Notes under the pieces: model-generated
What the model saw: the letters and a program-made list of their open reading frames with translations, nothing else
Told to the model about the DNA's origin: nothing
Database searches by the model: none
Program-made: the position numbers and the translations under genes
Origin: Cohnella sp. GbtcB17
GTDB lineage: Bacteria; Bacillota; Bacilli; Paenibacillales; Paenibacillaceae
Reading direction: 5' to 3'
DNA: 44,405 nucleotides
Assembly: GCF_019091135.1 (NCBI RefSeq)
Contig: NZ_JAGXJW010000067.1
Location: forward strand, 1 to 44,405
Shown: positions 24,102 through 32,398 of the stretch, in pieces
Numbering within the stretch: position 1 is the stretch's first letter
Layout: the number at the start of each line of letters is the position of its first letter

Positions 24102-26288
24102 ATGTCGGGAACGATGGGGGAGCGGCTGGCGCGGCTGATGGACGATCACTTCGTCGGCCGTGCCTTCGAGCTCGGATACTTCGCGGATTGGCTCGCCGGA
24201 GCGGGAGAGCGCGCGGAACGTCTGCTGAACGTCTACGGCCCGGCCGGCATGGGCAAGTCCTATCTGCTCCGGCAGTACGCGGGCATCGCGAGGCAGGCCG
24301 GCTGCGCGGCCGCCGAGGTGCAGATCCGGGACGCGCTGGAGGGGCGTGACGCGTTCGTCCGGCGCTTGCTGGCGGCGCTAGGCGACGAGGCCGCGCCGCT
24401 CGCCTCCGGCGACGTTGACGCACCGGGACGCTCGTCGCTGGAGGAGCGTTGCCTTGCAGCCATCGGGGAGCTGGACCGCGCGGGCGGATGCGTGCTGCTG
24501 CTCGACGGCTGCGAGTCGCTGGGGAGCCTGGATCACTGGCTTCGGGAGTCGTTTTTTCCGCGCTTGCCGGGACGCTGCTTCATCGTGATGGCGGGCCGGC
24601 GGCCGCTCGAGGGTGCCTGGTTGGCGCTTCCGGCCTGGCGACGGCTGATCGTGCGCCTGCCGCTGCGCGAGCTGTCCTACGACGAGATCCGGACGTATCT
24701 CGAGCGATGGGGCGTGGCAGACGAAGCCGCGATCGACGGCGTCTGGCTGCGGACGAAGGGACACCCGCTAGCGTTGTCCTTGCTCGCGCCCGAAGGACCG
24801 GCGCCCGTGCGCGTCGCGGAGCGGCAGCGGGGCCCGGACTGGCGCGAGCCGGCTGCGCAACCGGACGCCGATCACATGCCCGGGACTTCCGCGCTGGAGC
24901 AGGTCTGGGAGGCCTGGCTGGCGGAGGTGGCGGACGAAGCGCTGCTGCAGGCGCTCTATGCGGCGTCTGTCGTGCGCACCTTTAATCTTGAGACGCTGGG
25001 CGAGCTGACGGGCGGCACGCTCTCGCCGTCCGCGTTCGCCGAGCTGTGCCGGCTCTCGTTCGTGAGCCGCAGCGGCGGCGGATGGCAGCTTCAGGAGTTC
25101 GTCTGGGAGCATCTGCGCGTCCGGCTGCGGGAGACGATGCCGCAGACGTACGCCAGGCTTGAGGCGCGCGCGGCCGCCTATTACCGCAGGCAGATCGAAG
25201 CGGAGCTGCAGAGCGGCCGCGGTCTGGGCTCGGCCTGGAGCGAGCTGCTGCGACATGCAGGCAACCCGGTGCTGCGCGCCCACTATCGGCATGCGGCGGA
25301 CGCCGGCAGCCAGTGGGAGCCAATGCACGCCGGCACGCTCGGCGAGGCGCTCCGCTATATCGCGCGGCGGCGTCAGGGGACGCGCGACTGGAAGGTCGTC
25401 TGCGGCGACCCGGACTCGGGCGCCATGTTCCGCTTCGCGCTGCCGCAGACCATCACCCAACGGCGTCTCGCGCACCTCGATCCCGAGCGGCTGCACGCGC
25501 TGGCCCCTGGCGCGGTCCGGCTGCTGCGCGACCGCGACGGCCGTGTCGCCGGCATCGCGGCAATCGTACCGATCGACGGCCGCACGCTCGGCGAGCTGTC
25601 GGCGCTGCCGGTGTCGCGTGCCTATTTTGCCGCGTGGCCCGAGGACAAGAAGCGCGCGCTCGCGGCCGACCCGGATCGGACGGAGGGGTGGTACGTCTAC
25701 GCGATGGACGCCGAAACGCTGGAGCGCGATGATCTGCGCAGCGCCATGCTGCAGCCGCTGCTCGAGCTGGCGGCGACGGGAGCGCTGCTCGTCGAGTCGC
25801 CGCCGCCGCATGCTTATTACCGGCTGAGCAAGCGCAGCCTGGGCTTTGTCGAAGTGCCCGAAGCCGCGCATGCGGACTACGGGCTCGGAGAGCCGGCCGC
25901 GACTTACGAGCTGGATACGCGCGGCGACGGCATGCGGGCGTTTTTGCGCCGTACGGGCGCTTGGGCGGGCGAAGCCGCCGACGATTCGCCGGACGACGGT
26001 GTGCCGACCGCCCGAGCGGCCGTCGACGTGCCGTCCGAACCGTTCGCTTCGCCCGAACGGACTGCTGAACAGCATAAGCAGCCGGAACCGCTGACGCCTC
26101 GCGAGCACGAAGTCGCCCGGCGGCTCGTCATCGGCGAGACGAACGCGCAGATCGGCGCATCCCTGTTCATCAGCGAGGCGGCCGTGAAGAAGCATGTAAA
26201 CGCCATGCTGTCCAAGTACGGGCTGCGCAACCGGACGCAGCTGGCCGCCAAACTGCTGGAGGACGGCATCGAAAGCAGCGGCCACTGA
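24102..26288 (+). CDS. P-loop ATPase/LuxR-type HTH transcriptional regulator
   Basis: The 728-residue protein starts at ATG 24102 behind GGAAGGGG. The N-terminus is a STAND-like ATPase with Walker A GPAGMGKSYLL (about 46-56) and Walker B CVLLLDGCESL (about 130-140). A winged-helix-like region follows (VRTFNLETLGELTGG...). The mid-part of about 250 residues (390-640), with RDRDGRVAGIAAIVPIDGRTL, is faintly GNAT-like, which I cannot confirm. A LuxR/GerE HTH (LTPREHEVARRLVIGETNAQIGASLFISEAAVKKHV) lies at about 662-720. It is divergent from ilvB and 39 bp from a histidine kinase gene. A perfect TATCC-TTTC-GGATA inverted repeat (24044-24057) lies upstream. The ligand is unknown. Confidence 0.8.
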   Translation: MSGTMGERLARLMDDHFVGRAFELGYFADWLAGAGERAERLLNVYGPAGMGKSYLLRQYAGIARQAGCAAAEVQIRDALEGRDAFVRRLLAALGDEAAPLASGDVDAPGRSSLEERCLAAIGELDRAGGCVLLLDGCESLGSLDHWLRESFFPRLPGRCFIVMAGRRPLEGAWLALPAWRRLIVRLPLRELSYDEIRTYLERWGVADEAAIDGVWLRTKGHPLALSLLAPEGPAPVRVAERQRGPDWREPAAQPDADHMPGTSALEQVWEAWLAEVADEALLQALYAASVVRTFNLETLGELTGGTLSPSAFAELCRLSFVSRSGGGWQLQEFVWEHLRVRLRETMPQTYARLEARAAAYYRRQIEAELQSGRGLGSAWSELLRHAGNPVLRAHYRHAADAGSQWEPMHAGTLGEALRYIARRRQGTRDWKVVCGDPDSGAMFRFALPQTITQRRLAHLDPERLHALAPGAVRLLRDRDGRVAGIAAIVPIDGRTLGELSALPVSRAYFAAWPEDKKRALAADPDRTEGWYVYAMDAETLERDDLRSAMLQPLLELAATGALLVESPPPHAYYRLSKRSLGFVEVPEAAHADYGLGEPAATYELDTRGDGMRAFLRRTGAWAGEAADDSPDDGVPTARAAVDVPSEPFASPERTAEQHKQPEPLTPREHEVARRLVIGETNAQIGASLFISEAAVKKHVNAMLSKYGLRNRTQLAAKLLEDGIESSGH

Positions 26289-26327
26289 GCCGGGATAGAT
26301 CGGCCACGATGGGAGGAGGAAGCAAGG

Positions 26328-27755
26328 ATGCTGTTCGTATGGCCGGTCTTGTGGGCGGTGGCGCTGTTTTTGCTGGCCGCGGGCTCAGGCTCCTCCGCTT
26401 CGCGGCGGCTCGCCGCCGTCTCCTTCTTTGCCGGGACGGGCGCGCTGGCGGCTGTCCTCGATCTGAACATCATTCCCGCGCTGGTTGAGGGCGCCGTCCG
26501 CGAAAGCTGGGAGCGGCCGCTTTATCATCTGCAGGCGGCGGCGTCCGTCGCTTCTTACTATGGCGTGCCTTACGCCTTTTTGCTGTTCGCGCTGGCGTTC
26601 CGCCCCGTGCGGATGCCTACCGCGCTCCGGCGCGCGCTGCCCTTTGCGCTGTTGGCGCCCATCGCGCTCTGCCTGCTGCTCACGCCGGGGTACACGGAGC
26701 GATATCCGATCTCCTTCGATATCGTCGTCTGGTGGGCTGCACCGTACATCTTGTACGGAGCGGCGCATATTTTGCTGCTGAGACCCCGGCGCTCGCCGCT
26801 GTCTCCGACCTATTGGATCGTCTGTCTCGCCGTCGTGCCGCCCGTTTTATTTCTCATGGTCATGAGCTATGTGCTGCCCAGCCTCGGCATGCTGCGCATG
26901 TGGGTATACAATGCATGGGTAGCCTCACTGGCGGTCGCTGTATTTCTGATCGGCCTGTTCAGCTACGGGTTCATGGGTATCCGCCTGCTCGTCGACCGCC
27001 GCCGACTGGACACGACGTGGCGAGCCGTCAATGCGGGCACAGCCATCCTGAACCACGCGATGAAAAATGACGCGGGCAAGCTGCGTCTGTTCGGGGAGAA
27101 GACGAAGCGGTACGCGGAAAAAACCGGCCAGTCCGAGCTGCTGCGGGACATCGAGACGATGCTGGCGGCGTCGCTGCACATGCAGGAGATGATCGCCCGC
27201 GTTCACCGGCGGACCGGCGATCTGGAGCTGAGGCGGACGAGCGTCCGCCTCGGCGCGCTTGTCCGCGATACGCTTGCGGCGCTGGAGCCGCAGCTCGCCG
27301 GAGCGCGGACGCGGCTCGAGCTGCCGGCGCGGGAGTGGCTGGCGGAGGTAGACGCGGCGCAGCTCGGCGAGGCGCTGAACAATATCGTCGCCAATGCGGC
27401 GGAGGCGATCAAGGGGCAGGACGGCACTCTGACGGTGAAGCTGTCCGAAGGCCGGCGCGAGCTCGTCATCGAGGTGACGGACACCGGCCTGGGCATGACC
27501 CGGAGCCAGCGCGCGCACGCGCTGGAGCCTTTCTACACGACAAAAGGCGGCGGCACCAACTTTGGCTTGGGTCTGCCTTATGCCTATCAGGTCATGCGCA
27601 AGCACGGCGGGTCGCTGGCGATTCGGAGCAAGACCGGGCAGGGTACGAGCGTGTATCTGACGTTGCCGCTCCGAAGCGTGCAGGCGCGGCCGGACCGTTC
27701 GGCGCCGCCGGCGGCGCAAAACCTAAAGGAGGCGGGGCTGGATGCAAACCGTTAA
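26328..27755 (+). CDS. 7TM sensor histidine kinase
   Basis: The 475-residue protein has about seven hydrophobic helices in residues 1-222 with hardly any extracytoplasmic loop, then the kinase core. The putative phospho-His is His243 in LNHAMKNDAGKL, a variant H-box (NHxxKND). The N-box is NNIVANAAEA (351-360), G1 is DTGLGM (385-390), and the G2/lid is GGGTNFGLGLPYAYQVMRKHGG. The sensor part suggests detection within or at the membrane. GGGAGGAGG precedes the start. The gene overlaps the response-regulator gene by 14 bp, marking a cognate pair. Confidence 0.88.
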   Translation: MLFVWPVLWAVALFLLAAGSGSSASRRLAAVSFFAGTGALAAVLDLNIIPALVEGAVRESWERPLYHLQAAASVASYYGVPYAFLLFALAFRPVRMPTALRRALPFALLAPIALCLLLTPGYTERYPISFDIVVWWAAPYILYGAAHILLLRPRRSPLSPTYWIVCLAVVPPVLFLMVMSYVLPSLGMLRMWVYNAWVASLAVAVFLIGLFSYGFMGIRLLVDRRRLDTTWRAVNAGTAILNHAMKNDAGKLRLFGEKTKRYAEKTGQSELLRDIETMLAASLHMQEMIARVHRRTGDLELRRTSVRLGALVRDTLAALEPQLAGARTRLELPAREWLAEVDAAQLGEALNNIVANAAEAIKGQDGTLTVKLSEGRRELVIEVTDTGLGMTRSQRAHALEPFYTTKGGGTNFGLGLPYAYQVMRKHGGSLAIRSKTGQGTSVYLTLPLRSVQARPDRSAPPAAQNLKEAGLDANR

Positions 27756-28458
27756 CGTATGGATCGTGGAGGACGACGAGGATTGGCGACGCGGACTGGT
27801 CTCTTACCTGAGCGAGGAGCCGGACCTTCGGGTGACGCTGGCGAGCGGCGATCCGGCCCGGGTTCGCGACGCGCTGGGGCGGACGGAGGAGACGGAGGAC
27901 GCACCGTGGCCGGACGTCGTTCTCATGGACATCATGCTGCACGGCGTGCCCGAGGGCGTCGCGCTGGCGGAGGAAGCGGCCGTCGCCGCGGGCGCGCGGG
28001 TCATTATGCTGACGTCGATGGAGGAGAAGGACCTTATTTTGCGCTCCTTCCAGGCCGGTGCCATCGATTATCAACTGAAATCCGACTTCGAGGGACTGCC
28101 CGACGCGATTCGCGCCGCAGCCCGGCGCGAGGCGCCGATCAGTCCGGCGGCCGCGGAGCGGATGCGGGAGGAGTTCAGGCGCCTGAAGGCGCTGGAGCGG
28201 GAGTTCGAGGTCAAGAAGGTCCAGGACCTGATCACCCCCGCGGAGCTGCAGCTGCTCGAGATGGTCGATCGCGGTTATTCGCAGTCGCAGATCGCAGACA
28301 AGCAGTTCATTTCCATCCGCACGGTCAAAAACCATATCAATCACATCCTCCGTAAGCTCGGCGTACCTGGCTCCAAAGAGGCGGCGAAGCAGGTCCGGGA
28401 GATGGGCTTGTTCAAGCCGAAGGAAGAGCCGGGACGCCCGCTGGACCCCGGGGAATAA
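27742..28458 (+). CDS. NarL/LuxR-type response regulator
   Basis: The 238-residue protein has a receiver domain with the acidic pocket Glu10/Asp11/Asp12, phospho-acceptor Asp63 (VVLMDIML), Thr91 and Lys113. A charged linker of about 35 residues, probably helical, follows, then a LuxR-type HTH (ITPAELQLLEMVDRGYSQSQIADKQFISIRTVKNHI, about 168-205). It is the partner of the overlapping kinase gene. With the upstream ATPase-LuxR gene this makes two LuxR-type DNA-binding proteins in one three-gene cluster, so a cascade or co-regulation is plausible but not shown. Confidence 0.93.
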   Translation: MQTVNVWIVEDDEDWRRGLVSYLSEEPDLRVTLASGDPARVRDALGRTEETEDAPWPDVVLMDIMLHGVPEGVALAEEAAVAAGARVIMLTSMEEKDLILRSFQAGAIDYQLKSDFEGLPDAIRAAARREAPISPAAAERMREEFRRLKALEREFEVKKVQDLITPAELQLLEMVDRGYSQSQIADKQFISIRTVKNHINHILRKLGVPGSKEAAKQVREMGLFKPKEEPGRPLDPGE

Positions 28459-28479
28459 ACGGATCGCGATAGCGCCAAG

Positions 28480-28512
28480 ATGGTACCACGTAAAGTTGGT
28501 ACTATTTTTTTT
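28480..28512 (+). terminator. Terminator after the response-regulator gene
   Basis: A 9-bp stem ATGGTACCA/TGGTACTAT (one G-U pair) with an 8-nt loop runs into eight T residues. Confidence 0.88.
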
Positions 28513-28555
28513 GCCCTGATTTTCTAAAATGAAGGTGAAGAGAGGGGGAGCGAGC

Positions 28556-29266
28556 ATGACGTTCGAACCGTACGGAGCGTCGCACTGGGCGGCGCTCGGG
28601 CTGCTGGCGCTGATCGTCGCGGCGATGTGCGTGCAGCGGCGCGGGCTTCGGGGCTCGAAGCGGGCCAGGCTCGTTCTGGCAGCGGCATCGGCCGCCGTGG
28701 AGCTGGCAATGCTGGCCGACCGCACGATCACGCGGGACTGGGATATTTACGCGCTGCCGTTCGAACTGTGCAGCCTCATGATCTGGCTGACCGCGATTAT
28801 GGTGCTGACCGGCAGCCGGCGGCTGTATGAGGCGACGTTTTTCCTCGGCATCCTTGGCGCGGCCCAGGCGCTGGCGACGCCCGACCTGACGGCGCCGTTT
28901 CCGACGTTCGGCTTCGCGCACTTCTTCCTCGGCCACATCCTCATCGTCGTCTCGAACCTGTACATGACGATCGTGGAGGGTTACCGCCCGACGCTGCGGT
29001 CCGCCCTGCGCGCCTTCGGCTGGCTTCAGGTGCTTGCGGTGCCCGCCGCCATTGCCGACGCCTTGGCAGGGACCAACTTCATGTTCCTCGCCCGTAAGCC
29101 GCCCTCGGCGTCGCTGCTCGACTTGCTCGGCCCGTGGCCCTGGTACCTGCTCGAGCTCGAGGCCGTGGCGCTGGCACTCTGCCTGCTGCTGCTCGGCGCC
29201 GTCAAGCTGGCCGATCGCCTTTTCCCAAACGCTATCCCATCTCCCAAGGAGGGTTCACCGTCATGA
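28556..29266 (+). CDS. TIGR02206/YwaF-like integral membrane protein
   Basis: The 236-residue protein starts at ATG 28556 behind GAGGGGGAG; an ATG nine codons earlier is less likely because it would contain that site. It has about seven membrane helices, a conserved-looking N-terminus (FEPYGASHWAALG) and the motif ALPFELCSLMIWLTAI in helix 3. A His-rich helix pair, FGFAHFFLGHILIV, and TNFMFLARKP near helix 6 complete the pattern of the uncharacterised TIGR02206/YwaF family. Its stop overlaps the start of the next membrane-protein gene by 4 bp (ATGA). Confidence 0.75.
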   Translation: MTFEPYGASHWAALGLLALIVAAMCVQRRGLRGSKRARLVLAAASAAVELAMLADRTITRDWDIYALPFELCSLMIWLTAIMVLTGSRRLYEATFFLGILGAAQALATPDLTAPFPTFGFAHFFLGHILIVVSNLYMTIVEGYRPTLRSALRAFGWLQVLAVPAAIADALAGTNFMFLARKPPSASLLDLLGPWPWYLLELEAVALALCLLLLGAVKLADRLFPNAIPSPKEGSPS

Positions 29267-30855
29267 CCGACCATCTGCGCAAGCATTGGACATCCCTGCT
29301 CGGCGTCGCGCTCGTATTGACCGCCTTTATCACGCTGTTCCGCTATACGGTCGACCGCGGCTGGATCACCGATCCGATGAAGATCGGCATCGGGCTGCTG
29401 GCAGGCATCGGCATCGCGCTGGTCGGCGTTCGAATCGCACTAATGCCGAAGGGGGCCGTCGCCGGCGAGATCGGCATCGGTCTCGGCGCCTGCATTTTGT
29501 ACGCGACATTCGCTTTCGCCGGCATCGCCTACGACCTGTGGTCGACGATGACCGTGTTCCTCGGCATGATTACCGTTACCGCGCTGGCGATCGCCTACGC
29601 CTGGCGATTCGGCTCCCGGCTGCTCATGAGCATCGCCTTGGCCGGCGGCCTGCTGTCGCCGATGCTGATGCTGCCCGAGACCGACCAGGTTTTTGCGCTG
29701 TTCCTTTACCTGCTCGTGTTGAACGCCGCCTTTTTCTCGATCAGCATCGCGAAGGGCTGGAGCGAGCTGCGGCCGATAGCTTTCGCCGGCACCTGGGCGC
29801 TCTACGCGATCTACTTTTTCTGGTTCGTCCCGTCGACGGACGGCTGGCTCAACATGCCGATCCGGTACGCGCTGGCAGCCTTCCTGTTCTATCATCTCGG
29901 TTGCCTGATCGCCAGCATGCGGCTCGGTCGCTGCTTCGACGGATTAAATATGTATCTGAGCCTTGCCAACGGCATCCTGTTCGGCGTATGGGCGCTGATC
30001 ATCTTGAACGGGGAGCTGGACGGCGGCTATACGCTGCTGTTCATCGGCCTGCTGTTCCTCGCGGCTGCCGCCTTCGTACTCCGGCAATCGGGACGCACGC
30101 TCGCCTACGCGGCAAGCCACGGCCTGATCGGCGCGTTGCTCGTGCTGGTCGCCCTTCATCTGCTAGGCAGCGGCCTGGCCGTCAAACCGATGCTGAACGT
30201 GTTCCTGTGGTCGGGCGTCGCGATCGCTCTTGCGGCGGCGGGTCGCCTGCAAAAGCGGAAGCATTGGCTGCCGGAGACGCTCTCCATGTCGATCTGGTTC
30301 ATCGTTGGCGTCTACTGGTTCTCGACGACCTGGACTACGCCTCGTGGCGACTGGTTCGGCGTCTACGTCCCATTCCTGAACTGGGGCGCCGTGTCCTGGC
30401 TTCTGCTGGCCGCAATGGGCTTCTACTATGCGACGGCACGGCAGGCGGTGGGCCTCGACGGCGCGGACCGCAAGCTGGTATCGAATGCGCTCGCGCTCGG
30501 CGCCCACCTCGTCATCGGCGGCTTGCTGACCGTGCAGATCGCGGGCTTGTTCGACGCTTACGGCTGGGCAAACGGGGAGACGACGCTGCTTCGGCTGGCA
30601 TTGTCGCTGGCTTGGGGCGTCTACGCCCTGCTGCTGTTCCTTTGGGGCGCGTACCGCAGGGAGCCGCTATTCCGCTGGTTCGGCTCCGGGGTTCTCGTGC
30701 TCGTGGCGCTGAAAGCGATGATCCTCGACCTGCAAGGAGAGGAGACGCTGCTCAAAGTACTCGTCCTGCTCGGATTGGGCGGCATTTCGTTCCTGATCAC
30801 CTGGGTGAACGGAAGATGGGCGCCAGGAGCGGAGAAGGCGGCAAACGGTAGATAA
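29263..30855 (+). CDS. Large polytopic membrane protein (DUF2339-like)
   Basis: The 530-residue protein starts at ATG 29263 with GGAGGG eight bases upstream, overlapping the previous gene by 4 bp. It is almost wholly hydrophobic, with about 15 or more predicted helices and short loops, and no soluble domain. Small-residue helices such as MKIGIGLLAGIGIALVGV and GEIGIGLGACILYATFAFAG recall DUF2339 membrane proteins, whose function is unknown. Translational coupling to the TIGR02206 protein suggests that they act together. No transporter signature is recognisable. Confidence 0.65.
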   Translation: MTDHLRKHWTSLLGVALVLTAFITLFRYTVDRGWITDPMKIGIGLLAGIGIALVGVRIALMPKGAVAGEIGIGLGACILYATFAFAGIAYDLWSTMTVFLGMITVTALAIAYAWRFGSRLLMSIALAGGLLSPMLMLPETDQVFALFLYLLVLNAAFFSISIAKGWSELRPIAFAGTWALYAIYFFWFVPSTDGWLNMPIRYALAAFLFYHLGCLIASMRLGRCFDGLNMYLSLANGILFGVWALIILNGELDGGYTLLFIGLLFLAAAAFVLRQSGRTLAYAASHGLIGALLVLVALHLLGSGLAVKPMLNVFLWSGVAIALAAAGRLQKRKHWLPETLSMSIWFIVGVYWFSTTWTTPRGDWFGVYVPFLNWGAVSWLLLAAMGFYYATARQAVGLDGADRKLVSNALALGAHLVIGGLLTVQIAGLFDAYGWANGETTLLRLALSLAWGVYALLLFLWGAYRREPLFRWFGSGVLVLVALKAMILDLQGEETLLKVLVLLGLGGISFLITWVNGRWAPGAEKAANGR

Positions 30856-30914
30856 TGTGCGGCTTTCGCTTTATAATGCGAGAATAAGATCCGAGGAAGG
30901 TGGTCCCCGCCATC

Positions 30915-31139
30915 GTGGTCAGCGCGCTGTTAACTATCGTTGTCATGCTGCCCGTCGTCGCCCTGGGCTGGTTCGCGTTCGTGCTGGCCGTTCGCCGCGC
31001 GGTCGATACTTCCGGGACCTCTCGCAAGCTCGAACAGCTGGCCGAAGAGGTTCGTCTCCTCCGACGGGAGCTTCGCGAGCGGGATGCCGGCTTGCGGAAC
31101 GGCGAGGCCAAGGGACATCAAGTCGATCGCAGCGTGTAG
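30915..31139 (+). CDS. Small single-pass membrane protein
   Basis: About 74 residues: an N-terminal membrane helix (VSALLTIVVMLPVVALGWFAF) followed by a charged, probably coiled-coil tail (SRKLEQLAEEVRLLRRELRERD). GTG 30915 is preferred, since AGGAAGGTGG lies about 12 bases upstream; a GTG at 30900 would overlap that site. A TATAAT at 30872-30877 may drive it. Helix-plus-coil proteins of this size are common in Firmicutes. I do not recognise the family. Confidence 0.6.
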   Translation: MVSALLTIVVMLPVVALGWFAFVLAVRRAVDTSGTSRKLEQLAEEVRLLRRELRERDAGLRNGEAKGHQVDRSV

Positions 31140-31150
31140 CCGTTGCCGTA

Positions 31151-31199
31151 AAAACGAAAAAGCGGGCCTCCTCTCAGAAGGGGAGCCCGCTTTTTCGTT
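31151..31199. terminator. Strong bidirectional terminator
   Basis: AACGAAAAAGCGGGC pairs with GCCCGCTTTTTCGTT around an inner CTCC/GGGG-type helix. It lies between the small membrane protein gene and the convergent DinB-like gene, with A/T tracts serving both directions. Confidence 0.92.
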
Positions 31200-31202
31200 C
31201 AT

Positions 31203-31718
31203 TCACTTCAGGTACTTCTCCTCCACGATCCGCAGATGGTGCAGCTCATGGCCGCTGTTGATGCAGGCCAGCGCCCGCACGCTGACGGGATTGTCGTTCG
31301 CATGGCCGATCCGCGTCCAGTCCTCGGCTCGCAGCCCGCGCAGCAGCGTGAGCGTCGCTTCTCGAACCGTGCGATAGTCCTCGGCCAGCTGCTGCAGGCT
31401 CCAGCTCTCGAACGGTCCGCCCGGTACCAGCTCGTCCTGCTCGTAGCCGGGCAGGTTCGTCTGGTCGCCGCGGGCGATGCGGAGCAGCCGGTAGCTCTGG
31501 ATGCGCTCATTGTCGCTGATATGGCCGAACACTTGCTTGAGCGACCACTTGCCGGGCGCGTAGCGACTGTTCGCTTGCTCCTCCGTGAGTCCTGCGATCA
31601 AGTCGAGCGTGCGCGTTTTTTGCGCCTCCAGAATCTCGATCAGATCGCCTTCGGGGACAAGCGAGATGTACTGGCCTTGGTAGGGCGTGTATTCGTTGGC
31701 ATTCGGACGTTCGCGCAT
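31203..31718 (-). CDS. DinB/YfiT-fold putative metal-dependent protein
   Basis: The 171-residue four-helix-bundle protein has the three-histidine metal site of the DinB superfamily: His66 in FGHISDNE, and His157 and His161 in HELHHLRIVEEKY. Family members include thiol S-transferases (BstA, bacillithiol-linked) and many of unknown role. The WSLKQVFGHI motif is typical. GAGGAGG lies 10 bases before the ATG. It is a single-gene unit. No SOS-type box is visible upstream, despite the family name. Confidence 0.88.
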   Translation of the reverse strand: MRERPNANEYTPYQGQYISLVPEGDLIEILEAQKTRTLDLIAGLTEEQANSRYAPGKWSLKQVFGHISDNERIQSYRLLRIARGDQTNLPGYEQDELVPGGPFESWSLQQLAEDYRTVREATLTLLRGLRAEDWTRIGHANDNPVSVRALACINSGHELHHLRIVEEKYLK

Positions 31719-32065
31719 GGGCGTACAGCCTCCTCGATATAGGGTTGATTAGAGCGTAGTATCGGCCGGCGATCGTGTCAACCCGGCGCAGACGAACGTC
31801 GAATTTCAGTCGCGCTTGTTATAAATGTTGGCGGCGCTGGACATTTTATATTTCCGAGAAGGTTCGACGCGGTTGCCCCGGCTCAAGGCGATCATCCGTT
31901 CAGAGACGCGCGCCCCACCTCCATATGAAGTAAGGACTGGACGTTAGCGCTTTCGCGATGATTGTGACAAAGTTGTTACGCCGGCAAATTCGGACTTGCA
32001 ACAAGGGTGCCTTATGGCTAACATAGAGGATACTGGGAAAGTTATGAGATAAGGGAGGACAACCC
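31719..32065. other. 347-bp intergenic region with a promoter and a 16-bp palindrome
   Basis: I see no gene here. Near the right end a near-perfect 16-bp inverted repeat, GTGACAAAGTTGTTAC (31964-31979, one mismatch pair), lies 16 bp upstream of a -35 box, so it is a candidate operator. The rest shows no structure that I can support. Confidence 0.5.
31996..32024 (+). promoter_or_regulatory. Promoter of the 68-residue membrane protein gene
   Basis: TTGCAA (31996-32001), a 17-bp spacer and TAACAT (32019-32024) stand about 40 bp before the start codon. Confidence 0.6.
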
Positions 32066-32272
32066 ATGTTTCTCGCAGAAAATGCGGCTGAATCCGCAAG
32101 CACGTTCGCGGTATTCGACATTTTCATGGTAGTTATCACGGTTCTGATCGTCGCCGGGCTCGTTCGCCTGTTGAGGCAGCGCCAGAACAAGAACATTTTC
32201 GCCATCGGATTCACGGTTGTATCCTTGATCGTTTTCCTGATCGCGGACGTGAAGATGGTCAGCGGCTGGTAA
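32066..32272 (+). CDS. Small two-helix membrane protein (DUF2759-like)
   Basis: The 68-residue protein has two membrane helices (about 15-34 and 45-64) joined by a basic loop (RLLRQRQNKN). GGGAGG lies seven bases before the ATG. Length and layout fit the DUF2759 family of Bacillales, of unknown function; the match is from memory and not firm. It is monocistronic, with its own promoter and a terminator. Confidence 0.65.
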   Translation: MFLAENAAESASTFAVFDIFMVVITVLIVAGLVRLLRQRQNKNIFAIGFTVVSLIVFLIADVKMVSGW

Positions 32273-32307
32273 GTTTTACGGCTGCATTCCAACCCATAAC
32301 TAAGACA

Positions 32308-32343
32308 AGAGAGCCGGCGCGCGAGCCCGGTTCTCTTTTTTTA
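32308..32343 (+). terminator. Terminator after the small membrane protein gene
   Basis: AGAGAGCCGG pairs with CCGGTTCTCT (one G-U) around a 9-nt loop and is followed by a run of T. Confidence 0.85.
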
Positions 32344-32398
32344 TACGTTCGACATGAATCGACACAATCTCCGATGTCCCCTTAAGCGGGATTCTGAT

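Noticed and set aside
29034..30851. A 605-codon plus-strand frame in another phase of the large membrane protein gene
   Set aside because: It is Arg/Pro-rich with no domains, whereas the chosen frame gives a coherent polytopic membrane protein with a good start and coupling to its neighbour.
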